Source: Hallella colorans (GTDB taxonomy: Bacteria > Bacteroidota > Bacteroidia > Bacteroidales > Bacteroidaceae). Taken from it: DNA of 64,000 nt. The notes below the pieces were generated by a model. That model was not told the origin of the DNA. It made no database searches and worked only from the letters and a program-made list of their open reading frames with translations. Where the stretch lies: the NCBI RefSeq assembly GCF_003096815.1, contig NZ_QENY01000005.1:1-64000 (forward strand), written 5' to 3'. The translations under genes were made by a program, and so were the position numbers. Below are positions 1 through 8,606 of the stretch, in pieces; within the stretch, counting starts at the first letter, position 1, and each line of letters begins with the position of its first letter.

Positions 1-92
<92 letters not shown>

Positions 93-100
93 TTTCAACG

Positions 101-136
101 AAGCCCTCAGGATATTATGTCTTGAGGGCTTTTTTC
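101..136 (+). terminator. Rho-independent terminator of the rRNA operon
   Basis: AAGCCCTCA at 101-109 pairs with TGAGGGCTT at 123-131 and is followed by a run of T. It sits directly after the 5S gene. The stem could also serve the minus-strand hemD gene converging from the right. Confidence 0.88.
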
Positions 137-164
137 ATTATGTTCAACATGTTTTGACGGACAG

Positions 165-965
165 TTAACTTCTTTTTTCATTTTCTGCCAGATACGCCGT
201 GAAATCGTCAAAAGAGTTAAAGCACGTTGAGACGATGTCCGTTTTTAGGCCGATTAAATTCGCTTGTTTGGCTGTATAGGGGCCTAAATAGCATAATGTA
301 AGCTCGCCCAGGAGGTTGTGAGCATCTTTTCCATAAACCTCTTTCAGACCATCGCTGAACGCGACAACTTCGCTGCCACTTGTAAAAGCTATGCCGGTCA
401 AATCTTTATTCTTAATCAATTCATATGCTTTTTTGCGCAGACGCAGTTCCGTCGGCATGTTAAGGTATGCGCCAAAGCGTTTGATTTTTGCGCCAAGACG
501 CTCAAGTTCGTCCAAGAAATCCGGTACTGTCCGAGGTTCCTCCATTTCCTTGAATGCCGGCCCCACCACTGCCATGAGCTTGCCTCGCGCCATATCTCGC
601 CGCTCCAACTCTTTGGCTATGCCCATAGGGCTGGGCTCCGTCGACACAAAAGGTGGCTCAACTCCCATCAACTCGCGCATGTAGTCATTGTCTTTGCCAA
701 TGGCAAGGAAACGCGCGCTTCCCAGTTCCTTGCGATTGTGCCAATGAAAGTGCATACTTTCGATGGCTTTCCTGCTGAGCAGAATGACAAAATCATATTT
801 GTCAAGGTTGTCGCACAATTCACGCATTTGCTCACTGGTGTTGTCAAATGTAGACTCAACCATCGGTATATGCAATACGTCTACCCTGTCCTTGTACCTC
901 TCAAAGGCCTTTAGAAGCCTCTGGCTGTAATGCATGGGAGCTGTGATTAATAACTTTCTGTTCAT
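165..965 (-). CDS. hemD: Uroporphyrinogen-III synthase (HemD family)
   Basis: The 266-residue product resembles uroporphyrinogen-III synthase, which closes and inverts the D ring of hydroxymethylbilane in the cytoplasm during tetrapyrrole synthesis. The family is poorly conserved. The call rests on length (usually about 250), the two-lobed pattern, an N-terminal strand followed by a P-M-V-E segment typical of the substrate cleft, and a C-terminal FTSGSEVVAF segment matching the usual F-T-S-x-x-A/V region. It starts 19 bp after the upstream transporter gene, so the two are probably cotranscribed. No other haem gene is nearby. Confidence 0.75.
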   Translation of the reverse strand: MNRKLLITAPMHYSQRLLKAFERYKDRVDVLHIPMVESTFDNTSEQMRELCDNLDKYDFVILLSRKAIESMHFHWHNRKELGSARFLAIGKDNDYMRELMGVEPPFVSTEPSPMGIAKELERRDMARGKLMAVVGPAFKEMEEPRTVPDFLDELERLGAKIKRFGAYLNMPTELRLRKKAYELIKNKDLTGIAFTSGSEVVAFSDGLKEVYGKDAHNLLGELTLCYLGPYTAKQANLIGLKTDIVSTCFNSFDDFTAYLAENEKRS

Positions 966-984
966 TTTGTCAAAGGATTACATT

Positions 985-2199
985 TTATATATTTTTTTTC
1001 GAATTTATGAAGAAGTAGATGACGTATAACAAGGAGATGGTGGCAATGCCCGCCTCCATGCAGAACAGGCCGCTATAACCAGCAAGGTCAGCTATCTTTC
1101 CGCTACCGATAGCCATGAGCAACCCACTGGTATGCGTGATGACAATCTGTATGGTGAAGTCGGTCCCTTCCGCGCCCTTGCGCACGATGTACATCGAAGA
1201 GGTGTACACCACCACCGTACCCATGCCATAGCAAATCCAGAGAAACACGATGCCAACCACCAACTCCGTCTTGGAGGGGATACCCATCGACATGAACGCG
1301 AAATAAATGGTTGCTAACAGTATGCACGCCGCAAAAGCTATTTTCGCCTTTTCCGTTCCCCATCGCCTTATCAGCATGCTGGCTGGGTAGCTCACGAGCA
1401 TGGCCGCCGATATGCCAATGATGCCATTGAGCACGCCGATTTCTTTCATATCGTAACCAAGGTCTACCATGTAGGGCCTTGTCACGGATAGCAGGCCCAT
1501 GATGCTGGCATAATAAAGCAGCAAGAAACCTATCTGTGGATATACCTCCTTGCGGCCGAAAAACCATATAAAATCATTCCATTTGGCTTTGTGCGACGGC
1601 TCTTTTTCTTGCACAAGCCTCATCTTCTTGTTCGTCAATAGTGGTATGAGCGCCAAGAGCACAAACACGCTCAAGCATTGTGTCACAACGTTCCAGCCGT
1701 AGTGGTGCATCACTATTAGCAGTATGCCACTTCCCAACAAGCTCCCGCCGAAGCTGCCCATCGACTGCATGCCGTTCACGAAGCTTTTCTGTTCTTTGCG
1801 TGTGGATAGTATGGCCAGCGCGTCTGTCGCTATATCCTGCGTGGCCGAGGCGACGAGCGACAGAAAAACCAAGATAATGATTAATTGGATATTGGTCTCC
1901 AAATTCAGCAGTCCCGCCCCGAGGATGAGCGCGGCGTAGACCACTTCGGACGATATTATCCAGCGTTTGTAGTCTTTCACTGTCATGCACTTGCGGTCGA
2001 CGAGGGGCGACCACAGGAATTTCAGAATCCAAGGCACCTTGATTAATTGCAGCAAACTGATGGTGGTGAGTGAAAACGCCTGCTCGCGCATCAGTACTTG
2101 CAGTGCCGTTGAGAAGAAACTCATTGGCACGGCTTGCGCTATGTATAGGCTAAAAAAAGTTCCTAAGAGCAGTCGGTTTTTGTTGTTTTCTGATTTCAT
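985..2199 (-). CDS. AmpG-like MFS transporter
   Basis: This 404-residue polytopic membrane protein has about twelve hydrophobic segments. An early QAVPMSFFSTAL segment and a KVPWILKFLWSPLVDR loop are typical of the AmpG/acetyl-CoA-transporter branch of the major facilitator superfamily. AmpG proteins import muropeptides released during cell-wall turnover, but Bacteroidetes carry several paralogues and the substrate here cannot be read from the sequence. The gene lies between a decayed helicase gene and hemD on the minus strand. The substrate is inference; membership of the family is fairly secure. Confidence 0.75.
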   Translation of the reverse strand: MKSENNKNRLLLGTFFSLYIAQAVPMSFFSTALQVLMREQAFSLTTISLLQLIKVPWILKFLWSPLVDRKCMTVKDYKRWIISSEVVYAALILGAGLLNLETNIQLIIILVFLSLVASATQDIATDALAILSTRKEQKSFVNGMQSMGSFGGSLLGSGILLIVMHHYGWNVVTQCLSVFVLLALIPLLTNKKMRLVQEKEPSHKAKWNDFIWFFGRKEVYPQIGFLLLYYASIMGLLSVTRPYMVDLGYDMKEIGVLNGIIGISAAMLVSYPASMLIRRWGTEKAKIAFAACILLATIYFAFMSMGIPSKTELVVGIVFLWICYGMGTVVVYTSSMYIVRKGAEGTDFTIQIVITHTSGLLMAIGSGKIADLAGYSGLFCMEAGIATISLLYVIYFFINSKKNI

Positions 2200-2263
2200 C
2201 TATTGTCAATGGTATTTGTTTTTGTCTCGTGCGTTTGGCCGTGGCTTTGCCGCGTGGCCTGTC

Positions 2264-3138
2264 CTACACGAACAGCTCCCGCAGTTCTTTGTTGCTCAAC
2301 TTGCCAATCCAGCTTTCTCCCACCGCCACTGTCATGTCGGCGAGAGCTCGTTTCTCGTTTATCATGTCGTTAATGCGCTCTTCGAACGTGTCGCGCGTGA
2401 TGAGCCGATGCACCATCACGTTCTGCTTTTGCCCTATGCGGTACGCCCTGTCAGTGGCTTGCGCCTCCACTGCCGGATTCCACCACAAGTCATAATGTAT
2501 GACATGCGTGGCCGCCGTGAGGTTCAGGCCGGTGCCCGCCGCCTTGAGCGACAGAATTAATATGCGGTTCGATCGGTCGCCCTGAAACCTGTCCACCATT
2601 TCCTTGCGTTGCTTGATGGAGCATCCACCGTGCAGAAACATTGGCATGGCGCCTGTTGTCTCGGCTATAAAATGCCGCAACATGTCGCCCATTTCAGTGT
2701 ATTGCGTGAAGATGAGAGCTTTCTCGCCGCTGTCATAAATAGACGAGACGATGTCTAACAGCATCTCTGTTTTGCCGGACAGCGATGGGTCCATCACTCT
2801 GTTTTTGAGGTATTGCGTAGGGTGGTTGCATATCTGTTTCAACGCCAGCACCATTTGCAGCACCAATCCTTGCCGCTTGAAGGGTGTTCTAATATGTCGT
2901 CTATAAGAGCCTCTTTTTCTTTGTCCGCGAAGGCTTTTACCTTGACCGCCACTCTGTATGGGGTGGGGCGGCTGCCGTCCACCTTGGCGCTTATCGCCCC
3001 ATGATCAATGCTCACGCTCCGTACGTAGCCGTTGCGGGCGTATCTCGCGCCACGTGGTATGCGGTTTTCATAGTCTATATGCTGTAGCGATTGTAGCCAT
3101 TCGCTTCCCCACCATGTTTTTCCAAAATTTTTTGCCAT
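2264..3138 (-). pseudogene. Deletion remnant: SWIM-protein N-terminus joined to SNF2-helicase C-terminus
   Basis: Two reading frames meet at about 2876-2884. The upstream frame starts at 3138 with MAKNFGKTWWGSEWL, the usual N-terminus of Bacteroidetes SWIM zinc-finger proteins, and holds about 85 matching residues. The downstream frame, shifted relative to the first, reads KRQGLVLQMVLALKQICNHP and continues through SNF2 motifs IV (KALIFTQYTEMGDML), V (SLKAAGTGLNLTAA) and VI (QATDRAYRIGQ) to a normal C-terminus at 2264. The rest of the SWIM gene and the helicase N-terminal half (Walker A, DEAH) are absent. In relatives these genes are adjacent, so one out-of-frame deletion explains the scar. 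The C-terminal piece could still be translated from an internal start, but it would lack the ATPase site. Confidence 0.85.
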
Positions 3139-3340
3139 CGTTGCTATGGTAATAATTTTATATGGTTTCTCTGCTTGTCAGTGCCTTGCGTTGTTCCATG
3201 AGTGGAGGCGAGATCTTGGCGCGCGCTTGCCCCGTTCCTCCAGCGGGCCGCCACAAGCTCGCCAAGAAACGGTGGCCATGTATGCCTATGGATGACGACG
3301 GTTTTCTTGTCTTTTGTGACAGGTCCATGACAGCATGCGA

Positions 3341-3348
3341 CAAAGGTA
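3341..3348 (-). promoter_or_regulatory. Bacteroidetes -7 box ahead of the decayed SWIM/SNF2 locus
   Basis: Read on the minus strand the site is TACCTTTG, a match to TAnnTTTG. It lies about 200 bp upstream of the remnant start at 3138. No convincing -33 TTTG is found at 19-21 bp. Confidence 0.4.
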
Positions 3349-3549
3349 CGATTTTTAACCCGCAAACCGCGACTGTAGACTTATAAAATATCTGCTTGCC
3401 ACGTTCGTTTTTTATGGTTTAGTACAGGGTGTGTAAAATATTTTATCACAAAAACGACGTGGCTCGGGTCGTTGTTTTAGAAGTTAAAAAGGCTTTTGTC
3501 TGCCGATCTTTTTCGTAAGACAGTGCTTGTTTTTCGTTGTCGTTTGGCC

Positions 3550-3659
3550 ATTGATACCTAAAGCTGTGGCGTTTAGGCCTTTTTTATGCCGTGATTGAGA
3601 CTTAATCGTGGTGCCAATAGAACCTAAAGGCATCCCCTTTAAGGCCTAAAGGCAAGGCG
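3550..3659 (+). repeat. 22-bp tandem array A, five degenerate units
   Basis: Five contiguous 22-bp units begin at 3550, 3572, 3594, 3616 and 3638. They share a pattern rather than an identical sequence: A/T-TTA or a near match at positions 1-4, usually YTAAW around 9-13, a GC-rich triplet at 14-16, and G/C-rich ends such as GCG. Units 3-5 contain the variant arm CCTAAAGG and its near complement CCTTTAAGG across a unit junction. The same period and unit count recur at 12852, 50040 and 59210. Confidence 0.8.
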
Positions 3660-3732
3660 AGTTTGAAAACTGATTTGAAGAAATGTTTCTTTTATCACTG
3701 TAAAGTGTTGTTTTTCTGTTATATGCGGAAAA

Positions 3733-3753
3733 CTCAAATGCTTGGCGTATTTG
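3733..3753 (+). repeat. Dispersed 21-bp motif, copy 1
   Basis: The segment CTCAAATGCTTGGC + G + TATTTG matches 20 of 21 positions with 49895-49915. Both copies lie within about 150 bp of a 22-bp-period array. A weaker relative is near 12660. Function is unknown. Confidence 0.55.
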
Positions 3754-4043
3754 CCATCAAGAAGTAAATTGCACGGAAATACGCGAAGCATGAAAGGGCT
3801 TTTGTCAATTTTTTTTAGTTTCTTCTATCTGACTGCTTGCTAAATATCAATTGTAATTCCGCGCTTGATGCTTGACCGCTAATCCTAATTAGCAGTGCAA
3901 AACAAAATAGGGTTAGAAGATGCGAAAAAAACAGAAATATCCAATATTATTCCTTAATTTTACACTGACTTTTTTTCTTTATATGTAAAAACGTGAAGCG
4001 TCTATCATAAATTTTGTTTTTTTATTATAAAAAAACATATCGC

Positions 4044-4577
4044 ATGAAAAGACTATTTGTAGCATTCATTTGCATAGTTGCTTGTTGCATGTCAACAAAC
4101 GCTAAGATCAAGACAGATTTTGGAACCTTTGCGTTCGGAGCCACGGCCAATTATGGAACAAGTGGCACTTACAACCATGGTGGCGCCGGTTTGAAATAGC
4201 AAAAGTTTTTTGGTGATGAATTTCGGGGCAGCATCTTCGTCGACTATTTCTTCAAACAAAACAACGCCAGCTTTATTGAGTTTGGCACAGACTTCAACTA
4301 TGTGTTCGCATTGACGCCTAAGATGGGAGTTTATCCCATTTTGGGTTTGGGGTATTCCATCATGAAGTTGAACAATGTGATAGAGAAGCCCGCTGGTGTC
4401 GACATTCTACCTGATGACTATTCGGACGACTCTGAAGGCAATCTCAATTTTGATCTCGGCGTGGGATATGAATATTATTTCACTCCAACACTAAAGGGTT
4501 TTGCCGAGGCAAAATACCGATACGTTAAAAACTACGACCGGACGCTGTTACAAGTAGGAGTGGCCTACGTTTGGTAG
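4044..4577 (+). pseudogene. Outer-membrane beta-barrel protein interrupted by an amber codon
   Basis: One reading frame runs from ATG 4044 (MKRLFVAFICIVACC..., a signal peptide ending near NA-K) to a C-terminal VGVAYVW, the aromatic end typical of outer-membrane barrels. It is interrupted only by TAG at 4197-4199. Residues on both sides stay in the same frame (NYGTSGTYNHGGAGLK, stop, QKFFGDEFRGSIFVDYFF), so this is a nonsense substitution and not a frameshift. The restored length would be about 177 residues, with alternating strands of the small porin-like family (domain often called OMP_b-brl). Without suppression the product is a 51-residue fragment. A sequencing error is possible. Confidence 0.8.
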
Positions 4578-4747
4578 TCAACAAATGGACCATTAACCAA
4601 TCTAACATATAAGAGAAGATCACTATTCGCCATCATTGCCGCCGTATGCGCGACGATAACCACCGACCATGATCTCTGTAGGCAAGGTGGGGCGTTGGCG
4701 TTGTTGCTTCACAATAAACGGGTAGATGTTGCGTTGTATAGACAGTT

Positions 4748-5977
4748 ATGCAATGGACCGATAAAATCAGGCGTGTCAATATTCTGCTCGTTATGGCGGC
4801 AATCACGATTGCCGTGGGGTCATTGTTGGTGTCTCATTATCTGACGCGCGACCTGCGAGAACAAGAGCAGCGCAAGATGGAGGTGTGGGCCGAGGCCATG
4901 CGTACGCTAAGCAATGCCGACGAGAATACCGACTTGAACTTGGTGCTCAAGGTGCTCAACGACAACAATTACATACCGGTGGTGGTGCTCGACGCCAATG
5001 GGCGCGCCACCGAGTTTCGCAACATTGAGCTGACGGCCGATAGCTATCAGGACAGCCTTAGGCAGGCTGAAAAAATAGGCAGGCAGCTGCTCATGCGCCA
5101 TCAGAACATTCGCATCAAACTGTCAGGCGCCTCCAGCCGTCACGACGAGGTACGAGCGAACGATTTTATCGATGTGTGTTACGACGAGTCGCTCATTTTG
5201 AAACGGCTCTCTATCTATCCTTTCGCTCAAATGGGCGTGGTGCTTATCTTTGTCGCGGTGACTCTCTTCGCGCTCTTGTCGTCTAAGCGTGCTGAACAAA
5301 ACAAGGTGTGGGTGGGTCTTTCCAAAGAGACGGCCCACCAGTTGGGGACGCCGATATCGAGCTTGATGGCATGGACGGACGTGCTGCGCGAGACCTATCC
5401 AGAGGACCCGCTTATACCTGAGATGAGTAAGGACGTGAAGCGCTTGGAGCTTATCGCTGACCGCTTCTCGAAGATAGGCGCCAAACCTGAACCGGTGCCC
5501 ACCAGCCTGCAAGAGGTGGTGGAGCGCGTGGTGGACTATATGAACAGACGCACCTCGCATCGGGTCACTATATCAACAGTTTTTCCCCAGCATCGGGTCA
5601 TGGTCAAATTGAACAGCTCTCTCTTTGAGTGGGTTATCGAAAATCTGTGCAAAAACGCCGTGGATGCCATGGGGGGTGAGAACGGCACCATCACGCTCCG
5701 CGTTTTTGAGCGTGGCGACAAGGCTGTCATAGAGGTGAGCGACACCGGTCGCGGCATCAAGAAAAAAGACGTGCGCAATGTGTTCAAACCTGGATTTACC
5801 ACCAAACGCAGAGGATGGGGGTTGGGATTGTCGTTGGCCAAACGTATCGTGGAGGAGTATCACGATGGCCGTATATGGGTGAAAAACTCCGAGGTGGGGC
5901 GTGGCACTACTTTTCGCGTGGAGTTGCCGCTCATGGATAACAAGGGCCGCGATGGCGCAATGGCTCGTAAAAATTAG
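4748..5977 (+). CDS. Orphan sensor histidine kinase
   Basis: The 409-residue inner-membrane kinase has one transmembrane helix at about residues 11-30, a periplasmic sensor of about 125 residues, a second helix at about 157-177, then the kinase core. The H-box is KETAHQLGTP with His197 as the expected phospho-acceptor. The N-box is NLCKNAVDAM, and the nucleotide-binding G boxes are DTGRGI and GWGLGLSLAKRI. No HAMP domain is evident. No response regulator is next to it, so its partner must be encoded elsewhere. The periplasmic domain has no motif I recognise, so the signal is unknown. Confidence 0.9.
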   Translation: MQWTDKIRRVNILLVMAAITIAVGSLLVSHYLTRDLREQEQRKMEVWAEAMRTLSNADENTDLNLVLKVLNDNNYIPVVVLDANGRATEFRNIELTADSYQDSLRQAEKIGRQLLMRHQNIRIKLSGASSRHDEVRANDFIDVCYDESLILKRLSIYPFAQMGVVLIFVAVTLFALLSSKRAEQNKVWVGLSKETAHQLGTPISSLMAWTDVLRETYPEDPLIPEMSKDVKRLELIADRFSKIGAKPEPVPTSLQEVVERVVDYMNRRTSHRVTISTVFPQHRVMVKLNSSLFEWVIENLCKNAVDAMGGENGTITLRVFERGDKAVIEVSDTGRGIKKKDVRNVFKPGFTTKRRGWGLGLSLAKRIVEEYHDGRIWVKNSEVGRGTTFRVELPLMDNKGRDGAMARKN

Positions 5978-5997
5978 TTTGTCGCGGGCGTCATGGC

Positions 5998-6873
5998 TTA
6001 CGCTGGTTGCTTTCTCAATATAATGAGGATGACCGCCGTGAGTATTAGCACGATGCCTGAGGCCAATCGCCATGTGAAAATTTCGCCAAAGACGAACGTG
6101 CTGATTACAACGGCCGTGACGGGTTCGAGCGCGCCAAGGATGGACGTGGGGGTGCTGCCAATGAGTTGGATGGACACATTGATAAAATATAGTGACAGCA
6201 ATGTGGGCAACACGGCCAATTGTATCACGCAGAGCCATTGTTTAGGCGTATTGAGTGTTTGTAGTGGGTCGCCCGCGAAAATCATATATCCGATGATGGT
6301 CAGCCATCCAAACGCAATGATCCAAAAGGTGTATTTCACGACCGACATCTCTGTTTTGAACTGGTGAACATACACGATGTAGAGGGCGTAAAACAAAGAG
6401 GAGGCTAAAACTAATATCACGCCAGTGATGTTGAGTGGCTCGCCGCCATCGCCACGATATAACAATCCTATACCCGTGATGGCCAACACCAACGCAAAAG
6501 TGGTGATCCATGTGACGCGCTCGTGATAGAACACCACCATGAGCATGGCCGTGATGATGGGATAGGAAAACAAAATGGTAGACGCTACACCTGCGTTCAT
6601 GAAGTGGAAGCTCATGAAAAGCGTTGCCGACGACAAGCCGAAGAGTACCCCTAAGATGGCAAACTTGATGGCATGCCCCCGCCTAATCTTGAAGTTTTCT
6701 TTTTTCAACAGCATCCATGCGGCAAAAAGTAGCATCGTGATGCCGTAACGATAAAATAACACATTGCCCGACGTGATATGGTCAGCATAGAGCGGTAGCG
6801 CGCCTAATGGGTTGGTACCATAAAAAACAGCAGCAAGAACACCTGCGATAAATCCTTTAACTCGTGAGCTCAT
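5998..6873 (-). CDS. EamA/DMT-family transporter
   Basis: This inner-membrane protein of about 291 residues has ten predicted helices in two EamA repeats. The first begins FIAGVLAAVFYGTNPLGALPLY, and the second contains GVILVLASSLFYALYIV and the ALEPVTAVVISTFVFGE signature. The drug/metabolite transporter superfamily exports varied small solutes, and the substrate cannot be inferred. I chose the ATG at 6873 (MSSRVKGF) because it gives a normal N-terminus. An in-frame ATG at 6918 would add 15 unusual residues but lies close to the -7 box. It converges on the histidine kinase, with 20 bp between them. Confidence 0.82.
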   Translation of the reverse strand: MSSRVKGFIAGVLAAVFYGTNPLGALPLYADHITSGNVLFYRYGITMLLFAAWMLLKKENFKIRRGHAIKFAILGVLFGLSSATLFMSFHFMNAGVASTILFSYPIITAMLMVVFYHERVTWITTFALVLAITGIGLLYRGDGGEPLNITGVILVLASSLFYALYIVYVHQFKTEMSVVKYTFWIIAFGWLTIIGYMIFAGDPLQTLNTPKQWLCVIQLAVLPTLLSLYFINVSIQLIGSTPTSILGALEPVTAVVISTFVFGEIFTWRLASGIVLILTAVILIILRKQPA

Positions 6874-6946
6874 TTTTATTGGCCCGCACTCTACACAATG
6901 TGCATAGTGTACAGGCATTTAATGTCATCATTTATTATTCGGGGTG

Positions 6947-6954
6947 CAAAGGTA
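6947..6954 (-). promoter_or_regulatory. -7 promoter box for the DMT transporter
   Basis: Read on the minus strand the site is TACCTTTG followed by C. A weak TTGG element lies 19 bp upstream. The start of transcription would fall near 6940, ahead of both candidate start codons. Confidence 0.55.
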
Positions 6955-7321
6955 TAATTAAAAAGCATAATGACCAATGCTGTTGGCAATATTTTTGGGG
7001 CGCTAAGCCTATTTGATGATTTGGAACAATACGAGAAAGATACTATAATTATCTTTTGTTGTTTTTTTTCTTAATTATCCGATATGATACGATAACATTT
7101 TTTATATCTATTCTGAGAAGGCATATGTAAACTTGGCCATATAGCAAGTCAAGCTGCTTGGACAATTTGGTACTTGTTAGTTCAAGGTAAAATCTCGCAA
7201 AGTGACAACACTAATTGACAAACTCCATCATAATTCACATTAAGCGACGTAATGCTATGCTTTTTTGTTTTTTATCATTACATTTGCCAAATCATCTCAA
7301 TGATGTTACACATTCGCTTTC
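6955..7321. other. AT-rich gene-free region
   Basis: About 370 bp separate the divergent DMT transporter and the orphan gene at 7322. I see no gene, strong hairpin or repeat array. The high A+T content continues into the orphan gene. Confidence 0.5.
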
Positions 7322-7756
7322 TTGAGACACCATAATGTATTTGAGAGCGTAAAAGCAGGCAAGAAAGTTACGAATAAGGACGTAATAAAAATGTGGAGAT
7401 ACATAGAAACTATAATCGGAAAATCGCCTGTTATGGCAGCTATGGCAGCGTCTAAGAAAGGTAATCAAAGTAGTTCTCTGACAATCCAAACAGATGATAT
7501 AATCGATATTCGTTCCATGACGGTTGAACAATTGCAGGGTGTTGTGCCAATCCTTATGCTTGCAAAAAGCGTCCAAGCTGTGGAACCTGTGCGTGAACTA
7601 TCTTATTTTAGTCCTAAAGATATAGAACCTTTGCTATATGACAAACTCAAATCTGCAAAGAAATTGTTAGATAGAGCAAAGCGACTTACAGTAACAAAAA
7701 GAGATGTTGAGAAAATAAACTTTATCCTATTATCTGTAGATAGAATTTTAAAATAG
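7322..7756 (+). CDS. Hypothetical protein, AT-rich orphan
   Basis: I do not recognise this protein. The frame opens at TTG 7322 (144 residues). The first in-frame ATG is at 7391, giving 121 residues beginning MWRYIETIIGK, and this is probably the better start. The product is mostly helical, basic at its C-terminus (KLKSAKKLLDRAKRL), and has no signal peptide, membrane helix or metal-binding motif. Base composition is visibly more AT-rich than the neighbouring genes, and the upstream gap is AT-rich too, which suggests acquisition by transfer or a relic of a larger gene. It lies just ahead of the DUF177 promoter. Confidence 0.5.
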   Translation: MRHHNVFESVKAGKKVTNKDVIKMWRYIETIIGKSPVMAAMAASKKGNQSSSLTIQTDDIIDIRSMTVEQLQGVVPILMLAKSVQAVEPVRELSYFSPKDIEPLLYDKLKSAKKLLDRAKRLTVTKRDVEKINFILLSVDRILK

Positions 7757-7846
7757 CCTTTGGCATACTATTCTTAAAGGAGTATGAATAATATTTTATT
7801 ATCATTATTTTTTGCGATTAGATAGTTATTTATCAGAAAAAAATCG

Positions 7847-7854
7847 TAACTTTG
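7847..7854 (+). promoter_or_regulatory. -7 promoter box of the DUF177-rpmF-fabH operon
   Basis: TAACTTTG followed by C matches the Bacteroidetes -7 consensus and lies 17 bp upstream of the chosen start at 7872. The -33 element is weak. It rules out the longer frame beginning at 7812, which would start upstream of transcription. Confidence 0.7.
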
Positions 7855-7871
7855 CAGCCCAAAGTGTGGAG

Positions 7872-8399
7872 ATGTCTTATTTAGAGCAGTTTAAAATAGA
7901 TCTGAAACGGTTGGCTGAGGGAGACAATGTTCTCGAGTACGACCTGGATGATACCTACTTTGAGGCCATAGGTGCTCCCGTGGTGCAAAGAGGAAAACTG
8001 CGCTGCACGCTTGACATTCATTGTGTCGGGTCATTATTTGACATTAATTTTCACACAAAAGGCTCGGTCGTAATACCGTGTGACATCTGCTTGGACGACA
8101 TGGAACAAGTGGTTGACACTCGCGATCATCTCACGGCCAAGCTTGGCGAAGGCAGCTCTGACGATGACAACCTTGTCTTTATAGCCGAGAACGAAGGAAT
8201 ACTCGACGTGGCATGGTACATCTACGAGTTCATAGAGCTCAGCATCCCACTCAGGCACGTGCATGCACCTGGAAAATGCAACCCTGCCATGATGAAAGTT
8301 TTAGAAGAACATTCGGCTGCCCGAAGCGGCGTTGGTGATGGTGATAAGGCTGTGGACTCTCGATGGGAAGCATTAAGAAAAATAAAAATTACAGAATAA
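7872..8399 (+). CDS. DUF177 (YceD-family) protein
   Basis: The 175-residue protein belongs to the DUF177/YceD family. Members are nearly always encoded just before rpmF, and some have been linked to 23S rRNA maturation. Typical features are the VIPCDICLDDMEQVV segment near the middle and a C-terminal EFIELSIPLRHVH stretch followed by C-N-P. The start is the ATG at 7872 (MSYLEQFKIDLKRL), because the promoter lies at 7847-7854. rpmF follows 21 bp downstream. The family assignment rests on both motif and gene order. The rRNA role is knowledge of the family, not shown here. Confidence 0.85.
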   Translation: MSYLEQFKIDLKRLAEGDNVLEYDLDDTYFEAIGAPVVQRGKLRCTLDIHCVGSLFDINFHTKGSVVIPCDICLDDMEQVVDTRDHLTAKLGEGSSDDDNLVFIAENEGILDVAWYIYEFIELSIPLRHVHAPGKCNPAMMKVLEEHSAARSGVGDGDKAVDSRWEALRKIKITE

Positions 8400-8420
8400 A
8401 AGTTTAAACATTAAAGTATT

Positions 8421-8606
8421 ATGGCACATCCTAAAAGAAGACAGTCAAAGACACGTACTCTTAAGAGAAGAACTCACGATAAGGCGGTCGCCCCAACACT
8501 GGCCATCTGCCCCAACTGCGGCGCATACTATGTTTATCACACAGTCTGCCCCACTTGCGGATATTATCGTGGTAAAGTCGCTATCGTCAAGGAAGCTGCG
8601 GAGTAA
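8421..8606 (+). CDS. rpmF: 50S ribosomal protein L32
   Basis: The 61-residue protein begins [13 protein letters not shown] and carries two CxxC pairs (CPNCGAYY and CPTCGYYRG) that bind zinc in the C+ form of L32. It is a structural component of the large ribosomal subunit. Its TAA stop overlaps the fabH ATG by one base (TAATG at 8604-8608), so translation of the two is probably coupled. Confidence 0.98.
   Translation: MAHPKRRQSKTRTLKRRTHDKAVAPTLAICPNCGAYYVYHTVCPTCGYYRGKVAIVKEAAE

Larger units (their letters stand above)
3139..4043. other. Long gene-free region, 905 bp
   Basis: No convincing gene is present. Short frames at 3144-3365 have no recognisable domain. The segment holds the promoter-like site at 3341-3348, a 22-bp-period array at 3550-3659, the 21-bp motif at 3733-3753, and an AT-rich stretch before the outer-membrane pseudogene. 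Confidence 0.7.

Noticed and set aside
2875-2890. Programmed frameshift between the SWIM and SNF2 parts
   Set aside because: A frameshift would still leave a protein without the helicase ATPase half and without the SWIM zinc finger, so deletion is the simpler reading.
3144-3365. Short minus-strand frames upstream of the SWIM remnant
   Set aside because: Two frames are open in the same place, neither has a recognisable family, and both may just be a leader of the decayed gene.
4197-4199. Pyrrolysine or programmed read-through at the amber codon
   Set aside because: No pyrrolysine genes or read-through signal are seen, and nothing in the family suggests a special residue there. A simple nonsense change is more likely.
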